Below are positions 9,297 through 17,372 of a stretch of 64,000 nt of DNA, piece after piece (within the stretch, counting starts at the first letter, position 1; every line of letters begins with the position of its first letter). Source of the DNA: Streptomyces sp. NBC_01267 (GTDB lineage: Bacteria; Actinomycetota; Actinomycetes; Streptomycetales; Streptomycetaceae). Position numbers and translations under genes: made by a program. The stretch lies in contig NZ_CP108455.1 of assembly GCF_036241575.1 (NCBI RefSeq), positions 2,910,001 through 2,974,000 of the forward strand. Direction: 5' to 3'. Below the pieces are notes generated by a model, which worked only from the letters and a program-made list of their open reading frames with translations, ran no database searches and was not told where the DNA came from.

Positions 9297-10811
9297 CTAG
9301 TTGCCGAGCAGCGTCAGGTCCTGCTTCGCCTGCGGTACGGAGACCGTCCCCCGGTCGTCGGGGAGGGTCTGCACGGTGAACATCGGGACGCCGTCGAGGG
9401 GGAGTTCGAGCGTGCGCGCCGCGTAGACCTGGCCGCCGCCCGGCTCGGGCTCCACCGTCAGCGCGTACGAACCCTTGAGCCCGGCCGGTACTTCGGGCTT
9501 CACCGCGAGCGTCGTCCCGCCCTTGACCGTGTACGTCTTGACGACCGGCTGCCCGCCTTCGCTGCCCGCCGACGACGTGACCTTCACCTTCGCCGTGGCG
9601 AACGGCGCGGCCAGCGAGAGCACCGAGCCCTTGGAGCGGTTGTCGGCCACCGAGGACCGCTCCCCCACCGCCGCGGTCGCCGGGATGAAGGCGACCTCCT
9701 GCTTGGTTCCCTTGCCGCGCACCACGCGCAGGGCGGCCACCACGGGCGCCTTGCCGTTGCCGGACTGGGAGAGCACCAGCGATCCCGCGGCGCCCCGGGT
9801 GACGTCCGCCAGGTCGGCGGCGGCGGTCATGCCCGACTTGAGGTGCAGTGTCTCGTGGCCCGCCGGGGTGATCGTGCCGTCGGCGGCGGCCAGTTGGACC
9901 TTCAGGTCCACGTCGTCCGAGCCGGGTGTGAAGGCCACCAGCCGTACGGAGGTGGCGTCCGCGGGGATGCCGGGGAGCACCAGCCTGCGCGCCGGGGCGG
10001 CCGACGCGGGAATCCAGTCGCTGCCGAGCTTGTCGTCCATGGACTGCACCACCGCGCCGACCCGGCCGGTACGGGTGGTGACATGGGCGGTGAGGTTCTC
10101 GGTGGGGTGGGGCGCGAGCGTCGAGAGCAGCACGGGGACCGTCGACCTGGCCGGAACCGTGATGCCCTCCCCCACATCGGACTTGATGACGCCGTCCTTG
10201 CCGTACAGCTCGATGTCGACGACGGCCGCGCTGTCGTCCGGGTTGGTGAGGTGGACGTAGTCCTGACGGCCGGTGGACGTGCCGGCGCCGGGGAACCAGA
10301 AGTCCGTGTCGGGCGGCGTGCAGTTGGTGCCGAGCACTCCGCGCGAGCCGCCGACGTCGACGGTCGTGGTCTGCTGGGCGGTCCAGCCGGGAGCCAGCAG
10401 GCCGTCGGCCGAGCCGATGAGGGCCGGGGAGTCACCGCCCGATTCCTTGTCGGTGACCGGCTTGCCGGGCTCCTTGAGCGACACGACGGGCTTCTCCGTG
10501 CCCGCCGGTCCGCCCTTCTTGCCCTTCTCGGGCTTCTTCGCGTCCGTCCCGGGGCCGGTCACGGACGGCAGCAGCTGGGCGGTACCGGCCGCTCCGCCGC
10601 CCTTCCCCGCCGGGGTGAAGGCGGTGTACGTCGTCTCTGCCACGTCGGAGGTGCTGGGCACGGGACAGACCAGGCTGGAGCGCTCGACGGGCAGCCGCGC
10701 GGCTGTCTTCGCCCCGGCCGTGCTGCCCGACGGGGCGCTGACGGAGGCGAATCCGGTGACGGCCGCGAGGGCGGCGACGGCCGCGGCGAGGGCGAGGGCG
10801 GTGCGGTTCAC
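9297..10811 (-). CDS. DUF5719 family secreted/anchored protein
   Basis: A 504-aa protein with a clear signal sequence or N-terminal anchor (MNRTALALAAAVAALAAVTG), then a Pro/Gly/Lys-rich linker (GPGTDAKKPEKGKKGG) and beta-rich repeats. The family is known in Streptomyces next to the large glycosyltransferase near whiB. Its start codon overlaps the end of that gene by four bases (ATGA at 10808-10811), so the two are translationally coupled and likely act together at the cell surface. No catalytic motif is evident; function unknown. Confidence 0.88.
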   Translation of the reverse strand: MNRTALALAAAVAALAAVTGFASVSAPSGSTAGAKTAARLPVERSSLVCPVPSTSDVAETTYTAFTPAGKGGGAAGTAQLLPSVTGPGTDAKKPEKGKKGGPAGTEKPVVSLKEPGKPVTDKESGGDSPALIGSADGLLAPGWTAQQTTTVDVGGSRGVLGTNCTPPDTDFWFPGAGTSTGRQDYVHLTNPDDSAAVVDIELYGKDGVIKSDVGEGITVPARSTVPVLLSTLAPHPTENLTAHVTTRTGRVGAVVQSMDDKLGSDWIPASAAPARRLVLPGIPADATSVRLVAFTPGSDDVDLKVQLAAADGTITPAGHETLHLKSGMTAAADLADVTRGAAGSLVLSQSGNGKAPVVAALRVVRGKGTKQEVAFIPATAAVGERSSVADNRSKGSVLSLAAPFATAKVKVTSSAGSEGGQPVVKTYTVKGGTTLAVKPEVPAGLKGSYALTVEPEPGGGQVYAARTLELPLDGVPMFTVQTLPDDRGTVSVPQAKQDLTLLGN

Positions 10812-13800
10812 TGGTTGCTCCCGTCGGGGCGGTGCTCGGTCTCGTCGGGGTACGGCTGCTGCCGGGGCTGCCGGCCGTAGCCGTAGGGGTCGTACTCGCC
10901 TTCCTGCGGCGCCTGTTGCGGGTACGGGTCGTACTGCTGCCCGTCCTGGTACTGACCTTCCTGGTGACCTTCCTGGTACTGGCCGTCCTGGTACTGACCG
11001 CCGTGGGCCTGCTGCCCGTCCTGGTACGGCTCGTTGCCGTACTGCGCGTCGGGGTACCGGCCTTCGGCGTACTGACCGTCCGGGAACCGGCCACCCTGGA
11101 ACTGACCGTCCTGGTACTGCTCGTTCCGGTACTGCTCACCGGCGTACTGACCGCCCGCGTACTGACCGGCCGGCGGGTACGCCGGCTGGTCCCACTCGCC
11201 GTATGCGGGCTGCTGCGGTACGTCGGCCCCGTACTGCGGCGCGAAGTCGCCCTCTGCCGCGGGCATCCCGGGCTTCTCCTCGTCCGGCTCGGCGGGCCGG
11301 TACGGATCGTCCGCCGCGGGCTCGGGCAGGGGTTGCGCCCCGGCCGGTGCCGCGCCGTCCGTCTCGTCCTCCGCGCCCGCTTCGGCCTCCGCCTGGGCCG
11401 CGGCACGCAGCCGTCGTGCCCGGCGTCCCTCGCCCGCCACCGGCTCCGCGGGTACGGGGAGTTCCTCCTCGGGGAGGTCGTCGTCGATCTCCTTGCGGCG
11501 GCCGGGCAGGGCGAGCACCAGCAGGACGATCACGAGGACCACCTGGGCCCAGGTCCACAGGGTGTGGGTGAACGGCTGGTCGTACGTGACGTCGAGCTTC
11601 CCGCCCTGGGTGGGGAGTTCGAAGCCCTGGGCCCAGCCGTCGACCGTCGTCCTGGTGAGGGCGCGGCCGTCCAGGGTGGCCGTCCAGCCCGGCGCCACGG
11701 AGTCGGCGATCCGCAGGACGCGGCCCGACGTGCCCGCCGGGACCGTGGTGTGGATGTCCACCGGGCCCGCTGCCACGGACATCGGTTCGGCGGCGTCGGC
11801 CGCGCCACCGGACGCGGTCGTCGACGTGCCCGGGATGATGGTGGCCCGTGCGACCTGCCGGTCGACGCGCCACAGGGCGCTGCCGTCCAGCTGGCTCAGC
11901 CTGCTCAGCCCCGGTGTGGCGTCCAGTACCCGGCTCATGGCCGGCGGCGCGCCGTCGCGGACCAGCAGGTAGCGGATCGCGTACCCGCTGAGCTGGTCGG
12001 ACTGGTCGGCGCCGGAGCCCGCGACCAGACCGGCCACGATCTTGTCGAGCCGGGGGCTGTCGCCGCCCGCGCGGGCCAGCTCGGCGTCGCCGAGCCTGCC
12101 GCCGGAGCCGCGTACCAGCGTGTACGAGACTTCCGCGTCGGACTTCCCGCCGAGGATCAGGGTGCGGGCCTGGTCGCGGGTGCCGCTCTCCTCGGCGACG
12201 AACGCCGGTACCTGCACCGGGTCGCGCCGCTCCAGCGGCCCATCCGCACCGCTGGCCATCCATCCGAAGGCGGCGATCAGGGGGGCGACGAGGGCCGCGA
12301 CGGCGATCAGCCCGGCGACCGGCTGGCGCCAGCCGAAGCTCTGGGTGGCGACGCGTCCGCGCGCGCCCTCCGCGCCGAGCACGGCCGCGGCGAGCAGGGC
12401 GATGCCGTAGACGAGTGTGGCGGGACCGGCCCAGCCCGCGTTGTTGGCGAGGACGGAGAAGACCAGCCCGACCAGGGCCACGGCCCAGGCGCCGCGGATC
12501 GCGAACTGCCGTTCCCCGCGCAGCAGGGCCGCCAGTGCGGCGAGCACCACGCCGATCAGCAGTACGCCGCCCGCGGTCTTCGGCCCGCCGGGGCTCATCC
12601 CCAGCAGGTCGAGCGCGGAGGCCGAGCCCTTGCCGAACTCCATGCCCGCCTCGCGGAAGAAGTCCGACGGGCTCGACAGCAGGGAGAGCGACCAGGGCGC
12701 GAGCACCAGCAGGGGGGTGCCGACGAGCGCGAGGAAGCGCAGTCCGTACGCCACGAGGTCGTCGCGCCGCAGCGCCAGGACGGCGATCCCCAGGACCACG
12801 GCGAGCGGCCACACGATCGGGGTGAAGGCCATGGCGAGGGTCAGCAGGAAGGTGTACGCCCAGACCGCGCGCCAGCTTCCGCGCGCACCGCGCAGTCCGG
12901 CGGCGGACACGGCGCAGCGGGCGATCAGCGGCAGCAGGACCGCCAGTACGGCCGTCCCGACCCGGCCGGACGCCAGTGCGCCGGTCGCGGCGGGCAGGAA
13001 GGCGTACGCGACGCTGCCCCAGGCCCGCAGCAGGCGGGAGCCGGTGAGCGGGCGGGAGACGAAGTACGCGGTGAGCCCGGCCAGCGGCACGGAGCAGACC
13101 AGCAGCAGGGTGAGGGCCAGCCCGACGTGTCCGAGGAGGACGGCGGAGAGTGCGGCGATGATCCCGAGGTACGGCGGGGCGGACTGCGTGCCGCCGGTGC
13201 CGAAGGGGTGCCACACGTCGGCGTACCGGTTCCACAGCTCCGACACGTGCTCGGGCGCGGGCAGCAGTGCGCCGCCCGCGAGTGCGCCTGCGCCGAGCAG
13301 CGCCCGGCAGGCGACGAGCGACACCACGAGGAGCACGGCGAACAGCACGGGGCCCGGTTTGCGCGCGATCCGCTTCAGCCGGGCGAACTGCTCGATCTCC
13401 AGGAAGTCGGCGTCGTCACCGCCCGGACCGGATTCGACGGCGCCGTGCCGCGATCCGGCTTCCGCGTCGGTGCTGCCGCCGAAGTGTCCGACGACCTGTT
13501 CGGCGGTGGCCTTGACGGTGGCGCCGGGCGGCGGGAAGAGCGGGCGCAGTTCGCTCGCGTCGACCGTTCCGCTGCCGCGTCTGCGCCGCCCGGCCAGGAT
13601 CCGCTCGGGACGCAGCAGGGTGCCCACCAGCCCGGCGACCTCGTCGAGCGCCTGTCCCGGCGCCTTGCCGACGAGGTAGGCGACCACTCGCATCAAGGTG
13701 CCGAGGACCAGCCGCAGCATGACGTACGGGAGGCCCCTGCCCCGGGTGTTGGTGAGCAGGGTGTAGACGGCGCCCGCTTTGTCGACGCGGTGCGGGTTGG

Positions 13801-14692
13801 CGACGGAGCGTCCGACACAGTCGATGGGCCTGCGTTCGCGGGCCGATGCCTCCGCATGGCGCAGTACGGCGTCGGGGGCGACCACGACCCGGTGGCCGGC
13901 GGCGTGCGCGCGCCAGCACAGGTCGACGTCGTCGCGCATGAGCGGCAGCCTGCGGTCGAAGCCGCCCAGCTCCTCCCAGACGTCCCGCCTGATGAGCATG
14001 CCCGCGGTCGACACGGACAGTACGGAGCGCACCTGGTCGTGCTGTCCCTGGTCCTGCTCACGGCGGTCGAGACCGGTCCAGCGCCGACCGCTGTTGGCGA
14101 TCGAGACGCCGACTTCGAGCAGTTGCTTACGGTCGTACCAGCCGCGGAGCTTGGGGCCGACGACGGCGGCGTGCGGGTCGTTCTCCACGACGCGCAGCAG
14201 TTCGGCGAGTGCGTCGGGGTCGGGCGCGCAGTCGTCGTGCAGCAGCCAGAGCCACTGCACCGGTTCGCCGTGCGGCAGTTCGGGCAGGTCGTAGGTGTCG
14301 TCGCGCCAACTGCGGCTCACCGGGTCCCAGCCGCTGGGCCGCTTCAGGTACGGCAGTTCCTCGGGACCGAGGACGCCTGCTGTGCGGACCGCCTCGTCGA
14401 CGGCGGTGCCGAAGCCGGTGCGGCGGGCGAGGTGCAACACCCGCTCCGCGCCGAGCGCTTCGGTGACCAGGCCCGCCGACGCGTCGGCGCTGCCGGTGTC
14501 GGCCGCGACGACGTTCTGTACGGGCCGCTCCTGCCCGAGCAGTCCGGCCAGCGCGTCGGGCAGCCAGCGGGCGCCGTCGTGGGAGACGAGCACGGCGGTG
14601 ACGACGTGCCGCGGGAACTCTGGTGGGTGGGCGGAAGCGAACGCAGGCGTTGCGGCCTCGTAAGGGGCCGTCGATTGGCTGTGCACGGACAT
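10808..14692 (-). CDS. Large membrane glycosyltransferase (GT2 domain, multiple TMs, low-complexity tail)
   Basis: Start taken at ATG 14692 (MSVHSQSTAPYEAATPAF), with GGAGGGGC about 12 bases upstream; length 1294 aa. Residues about 30-320 form a family-2 glycosyltransferase (VVTAVLVSHDGARWLPDAL, WLLHDDCAPDPDAL, DDVDLCWRAHAAGHRV). The middle has a dozen or so hydrophobic helices in the manner of polyprenyl-linked transferases, followed by an outward-facing beta region (DSVAPGWTATLDGRALT) and a last TM (LWTWAQVVLVIVLLVLALPG). The final 130 or so residues are a Gln/Tyr/Gly/Pro-rich repeat tail, expected cytoplasmic. It is coupled to the DUF5719 gene. A wall-glycopolymer or glycoprotein role is inferred from position beside mannose and LCP genes. 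Confidence 0.9.
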   Translation of the reverse strand: MSVHSQSTAPYEAATPAFASAHPPEFPRHVVTAVLVSHDGARWLPDALAGLLGQERPVQNVVAADTGSADASAGLVTEALGAERVLHLARRTGFGTAVDEAVRTAGVLGPEELPYLKRPSGWDPVSRSWRDDTYDLPELPHGEPVQWLWLLHDDCAPDPDALAELLRVVENDPHAAVVGPKLRGWYDRKQLLEVGVSIANSGRRWTGLDRREQDQGQHDQVRSVLSVSTAGMLIRRDVWEELGGFDRRLPLMRDDVDLCWRAHAAGHRVVVAPDAVLRHAEASARERRPIDCVGRSVANPHRVDKAGAVYTLLTNTRGRGLPYVMLRLVLGTLMRVVAYLVGKAPGQALDEVAGLVGTLLRPERILAGRRRRGSGTVDASELRPLFPPPGATVKATAEQVVGHFGGSTDAEAGSRHGAVESGPGGDDADFLEIEQFARLKRIARKPGPVLFAVLLVVSLVACRALLGAGALAGGALLPAPEHVSELWNRYADVWHPFGTGGTQSAPPYLGIIAALSAVLLGHVGLALTLLLVCSVPLAGLTAYFVSRPLTGSRLLRAWGSVAYAFLPAATGALASGRVGTAVLAVLLPLIARCAVSAAGLRGARGSWRAVWAYTFLLTLAMAFTPIVWPLAVVLGIAVLALRRDDLVAYGLRFLALVGTPLLVLAPWSLSLLSSPSDFFREAGMEFGKGSASALDLLGMSPGGPKTAGGVLLIGVVLAALAALLRGERQFAIRGAWAVALVGLVFSVLANNAGWAGPATLVYGIALLAAAVLGAEGARGRVATQSFGWRQPVAGLIAVAALVAPLIAAFGWMASGADGPLERRDPVQVPAFVAEESGTRDQARTLILGGKSDAEVSYTLVRGSGGRLGDAELARAGGDSPRLDKIVAGLVAGSGADQSDQLSGYAIRYLLVRDGAPPAMSRVLDATPGLSRLSQLDGSALWRVDRQVARATIIPGTSTTASGGAADAAEPMSVAAGPVDIHTTVPAGTSGRVLRIADSVAPGWTATLDGRALTRTTVDGWAQGFELPTQGGKLDVTYDQPFTHTLWTWAQVVLVIVLLVLALPGRRKEIDDDLPEEELPVPAEPVAGEGRRARRLRAAAQAEAEAGAEDETDGAAPAGAQPLPEPAADDPYRPAEPDEEKPGMPAAEGDFAPQYGADVPQQPAYGEWDQPAYPPAGQYAGGQYAGEQYRNEQYQDGQFQGGRFPDGQYAEGRYPDAQYGNEPYQDGQQAHGGQYQDGQYQEGHQEGQYQDGQQYDPYPQQAPQEGEYDPYGYGRQPRQQPYPDETEHRPDGSNQ

Positions 14693-14833
14693 CGAGGTAC
14701 GGGCCCCTCCGGCCGGGGTCCGGGGGTCGTTCTCCCCCGGAAGGCGCTGTGCGGATGCGGTGGACGCACGCGCCCCGTGGGGACGTTGGTGCATCGCGGA
14801 CGGGGCCCCACACTAACGGCTGCCTCGGACAGC

Positions 14834-14870
14834 GGTCCGCCGCCCGTCGTCGGGGGACGGGCGGCGGACC
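14834..14870 (-). terminator. whiB terminator hairpin
   Basis: A perfect 15-bp inverted repeat (14834-14848 with 14856-14870, arm GGTCCGCCGCCCGTC, loop 7) lies about 65 bases past the whiB stop on the minus strand and ahead of the large glycosyltransferase gene. Confidence 0.75.
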
Positions 14871-14936
14871 GGTTGCTCCGTACCGACCTGTGTCGGTCTT
14901 GTGCCGTTTAGGCGATCAATTCATGTGGCCAAGTGA

Positions 14937-15200
14937 CTAGACAGCAGCCTTTTTCAGCCGCCTGCGTTCACGCTCGGACAGACCGCCCCAGATGCCGAAT
15001 CGCTCGTCGTTGGCGAGGGCGTACTCAAGGCACTCGGACCGGACCTCGCAGGCGAGGCAGACCTTCTTGGCCTCACGGGTGGAACCGCCCTTCTCGGGGA
15101 AGAAGGACTCGGGGTCGGTCTGGGCGCACAGTGCACGCTCCTGCCAGCCGAATTCCTCATCCGCGTCCTCGACCAGCAGTTGCTGGAACAGCTCGGTCAT
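14937..15200 (-). CDS. whiB: WhiB iron-sulfur sporulation regulator
   Basis: Founding-type Wbl protein of 87 aa, the length of S. coelicolor WhiB. The four cluster-binding cysteines are at 25, 48, 51 and 57 (C-X22-C-X2-C-X5-C), followed by the GIWGG turn at 69-73 and the basic C-terminal RERRRLKKAAV. WhiB binds a 4Fe-4S cluster and works with WhiA to stop aerial growth and start sporulation septation (family knowledge). Start ATG at 15200 (MTELFQQLL) is preceded by AAGGGGC; upstream in-frame codons would add non-homologous sequence. A promoter with TTGACT (15297-15302) and TGTAAT (15273-15278) lies about 65-100 bases upstream. Position between the glycosyltransferase and fbiA matches whiB2 in mycobacteria. 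Confidence 0.97.
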   Translation of the reverse strand: MTELFQQLLVEDADEEFGWQERALCAQTDPESFFPEKGGSTREAKKVCLACEVRSECLEYALANDERFGIWGGLSERERRRLKKAAV

Positions 15201-15272
15201 GTGCGCCCCTTGTCCGTCTTTGCGTCCCCGTGTTGCTGTCGCTACCGATTTCGGCCGAACGACACGAGTGAA

Positions 15273-15302
15273 ATTACAAGTGTGTGGATACGGGCCAGTC
15301 AA
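15273..15302 (-). promoter_or_regulatory. Probable whiB promoter
   Basis: On the minus strand, -35 TTGACT (15297-15302) and -10 TGTAAT (15273-15278) are separated by 18 bases, placing transcription start near 15266 with a leader of about 65 bases to the whiB ATG. S. coelicolor whiB is known to have more than one promoter; only this one is clear here. Confidence 0.55.
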
Positions 15303-15651
15303 GCCGAGATCTGCTATTGGGCCCCTTATTCACTCTGCGGAACCAAGGCTATGCGGAAAGTGTTCAAATCACTAAAAACCTGACACATGCCACTGGCCCA
15401 TACCCACGCCCCCTCCTGGAGAGAGACTCCGCCGAGGTCGACCCCGTTACGCCCTGCGCTCCGAAGCGATTCAGATCACAGTCCGATTACGAGGCCGTCG
15501 CGACGTTTGCGACGGGGCTTGCTGCGCCACATCTCCGCAACACTCCGAGAGCAAACCTCCCGCCGGGCGGAGTAACCGGATGAGGTGAATCATTACCGCC
15601 ATATCGGTCATTGAGTTGACAGTCGGAACGCGAGCCGTTCTCCTAGACCTC
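15303..15651. promoter_or_regulatory. Intergenic region between whiB and the cysteine leader ORF
   Basis: About 350 bases without a gene. The whiB-proximal 100 bases are A/T-richer than the surroundings and are likely regulatory. A 7-bp hairpin occurs at 15495-15515 (arms CCGTCGC/GCGACGG). A perfect -35 box TTGACA is at 15616-15621; the sequence 17 bases later (TCTCCT, 15639-15644) is a weak -10, but it would start transcription at about 15651, immediately at the leader ATG (15652). Confidence 0.45.
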
Positions 15652-15738
15652 ATGCCAGCGACCGCAGCGTTCTCCGCGACCCACGCCCGTGGGTTCCGTA
15701 GCGCTGTCCAGGCGTGCTGTTGCTGTTCCAGCTGTTGA
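15652..15738 (+). CDS. Poly-cysteine leader peptide, candidate cysteine-responsive attenuator
   Basis: A 28-codon ORF starts at ATG 15652 and ends at TGA 15736-15738, 119 bases before the cysteine dioxygenase-like gene. Its C-terminus reads QACCCCSSC: codons TGC TGT TGC TGT at 22-25 and TGT at 28. Five Cys in the last seven residues is extreme for actinobacterial DNA. No Shine-Dalgarno sequence precedes it, and the nearest -35 box (15616-15621) would give a leaderless mRNA. GGGTTCC inside the leader (15691-15697) is perfectly complementary to GGAACCC (15844-15850), which overlaps the Shine-Dalgarno of the downstream gene. Poly-Cys leaderless short ORFs acting as cysteine-responsive attenuators are known in mycobacteria; the link to this gene is inference. 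Confidence 0.7.
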   Translation: MPATAAFSATHARGFRSAVQACCCCSSC

Positions 15739-15763
15739 TGCCTCCGCGCTCCAGCGTCTCTCC

Positions 15764-15777
15764 GCAGTCCTGACTGC
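15764..15777 (+). promoter_or_regulatory. Small hairpin in the cysteine dioxygenase leader
   Basis: GCAGTCCTGACTGC can fold into a 5-bp stem with a CCTG loop, 25 bases after the leader ORF stop. It could be one of the alternative structures of an attenuator; there is no U-tract, so a translational rather than a terminator mechanism is more likely. Confidence 0.3.
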
Positions 15778-15857
15778 TTGCTCCGCACGTCACGTTCCGT
15801 ACGTTCTGCACATTTCTGCGACACCCCAGCACTTCACTGCCGAGGAACCCCCGCATC

Positions 15858-16349
15858 ATGAACAGCGACAGCGACCTCCAGATCGCCGGCGACATCCTCG
15901 CCGTCCAGCACCTGCTCCAGCCCGCCCGCGAGCACCCGGCCACCGTGGCCGAGTTCGCCGGACTCGCGCGCTCCCTCGCCGCCGACCGCGGCCGGTGGCA
16001 GCACCTCGTCAGGTACGACGCCGTCTCGCGCTGGTACCACCGGCTGCACGAGGGGCCCGGGTACGAGGTCTGGCTGCTGAGCTGGGTTCCCGGTCAGGGC
16101 AGCGGACTGCACGACCACGGTCCGTCGTCCGGTGTGCTCACGGTCCTCGACGGCCGGCTGACCGAACGCACCGAGCGCGGCAGGCACACACTGACCGCGG
16201 GCGCGCAGCGGGTCTTCGCACCCGGCTACGCCCATGAGGTCGTCAACGACTCCCTGGAGCCCGCGGTCAGCCTGCACGTGTACTACCCGGGCCTGACCAC
16301 GATGCCGATGCACAGCCCGCAGTGCGCCCCGGTCGCCGTCGCCACCTGA
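15858..16349 (+). CDS. Cysteine dioxygenase-like cupin protein
   Basis: A 163-aa cupin of the type I cysteine dioxygenase family, which oxidises L-cysteine to cysteine sulfinate with mononuclear iron. The metal ligands are visible: H85 and H87 in GLHDHGPSSG and H126 in YAHEVVN. The Arg of SRWYHRL (residue 58 or 62) corresponds to the one that binds the substrate carboxylate. GAGGAA lies about 10 bases before the ATG at 15858. The poly-Cys leader upstream fits an amino-acid substrate containing the Cys side chain. 3-Mercaptopropionate dioxygenase is an alternative within the family. It is followed by fbiA after 66 bases. Confidence 0.88.
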   Translation: MNSDSDLQIAGDILAVQHLLQPAREHPATVAEFAGLARSLAADRGRWQHLVRYDAVSRWYHRLHEGPGYEVWLLSWVPGQGSGLHDHGPSSGVLTVLDGRLTERTERGRHTLTAGAQRVFAPGYAHEVVNDSLEPAVSLHVYYPGLTTMPMHSPQCAPVAVAT

Positions 16350-16415
16350 CAGGCCCGCCCGGTCCCCCGGCCACCACCCCTCATCCGATGAGGCTCCGCC
16401 TGACACACTGTCTTC

Positions 16416-17372
16416 ATGCGCATTGTGGTTCTGGCCGGAGGCATCGGTGGTGCCCGATTCCTGCGTGGCCTCAAGCAGGCCGCGCCTGACGCGGACATCA
16501 CCGTCATCGGCAACACCGGTGACGACATTCATCTGTTCGGGTTGAAGGTCTGCCCCGACCTCGACACGGTGATGTACACCCTGGGCGGTGGCATCGACGA
16601 GGAACAGGGCTGGGGGCGTACCGACGAGTCCTTCACCGTCAAGAGCGAACTCGCCGCGTACGGCGTGGGACCCGAGTGGTTCGGCCTCGGCGACCGTGAC
16701 TTCGCGACGCACATCGTCCGTACCCAGATGCTCGGCGCGGGCTATCCGCTGAGCGCGGTCACCGAGGCGCTGTGCGAGCGGTGGCAGCCCGGCGTGCGGC
16801 TCATCCCCATGTCCGACGACCGCGTCGAGACGCATGTCGCCGTCGATGTCGACGGCGAGCGCAAGGCCGTCCACTTCCAGGAGTACTGGGTGCGGCTGCG
16901 GGCCTCGGTCGAGGCGCAGGCCGTCGTGCCGGTGGGCGCCGAACAGGCCAAGCCCGCGCCGGGCGTCCTCGAAGCCATCGCCGCCGCCGACGTGATCCTC
17001 TTCCCGCCGTCCAACCCGGTGGTCTCGGTCGGCACCATCCTGTCGGTGCCCGGGATACGCGAGGCGATCGCCGACGCGGGGGTACCGGTCGTCGGGCTCT
17101 CGCCCATCGTCGGGGACGCACCCGTGCGCGGGATGGCCGACAAGGTTCTCGCCGCGGTCGGCGTCGAGTCCACGGCCGCGGCGGTCGCCGAGCACTACGG
17201 CTCGGGTCTGCTGGACGGCTGGCTGGTCGACACCGTCGACGCCGCGTCGGTGGCCAGGGTCGAGGAGGCGGGCATCCGTTGCCGGGCCGTGCCGCTGATG
17301 ATGACCGATCCGGACACCACCGCGGCGATGGCCCGCGAGGCGCTCGCCCTGGCCGAGGAGGTGCGGGTGTGA
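16416..17372 (+). CDS. fbiA: Phosphoenolpyruvyl/2-phospho-L-lactate transferase of F420 synthesis (CofD/FbiA)
   Basis: Transfers the activated three-carbon unit to the deazaflavin Fo, forming dehydro-F420-0 (or F420-0), the step before glutamylation. The 318-aa protein opens with [18 protein letters not shown], then [34 protein letters not shown] and [14 protein letters not shown], all diagnostic of CofD. The stop overlaps the fbiB start by four bases (GTGA at 17369-17372), so fbiA and fbiB are translationally coupled. The order whiB, fbiA, fbiB is the same as in M. tuberculosis (Rv3260c-Rv3262). Confidence 0.96.
   Translation: MRIVVLAGGIGGARFLRGLKQAAPDADITVIGNTGDDIHLFGLKVCPDLDTVMYTLGGGIDEEQGWGRTDESFTVKSELAAYGVGPEWFGLGDRDFATHIVRTQMLGAGYPLSAVTEALCERWQPGVRLIPMSDDRVETHVAVDVDGERKAVHFQEYWVRLRASVEAQAVVPVGAEQAKPAPGVLEAIAAADVILFPPSNPVVSVGTILSVPGIREAIADAGVPVVGLSPIVGDAPVRGMADKVLAAVGVESTAAAVAEHYGSGLLDGWLVDTVDAASVARVEEAGIRCRAVPLMMTDPDTTAAMAREALALAEEVRV

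Noticed and set aside
10832..14911. A 1359-codon open frame on the plus strand
   Set aside because: It is antisense to the large glycosyltransferase and glycoprotein-like in composition only because of GC-rich codon bias; the minus-strand protein has recognisable domains, this one has none.
15625..15644. GGAAC before the cysteine leader as an ECF sigma promoter
   Set aside because: No matching -10 element at the 16-19 base spacing expected for SigE- or SigR-type promoters.
15834..17195. Minus-strand open frame opposite the cysteine dioxygenase and fbiA genes
   Set aside because: Both plus-strand proteins have clear family motifs; the opposite frame shows none.
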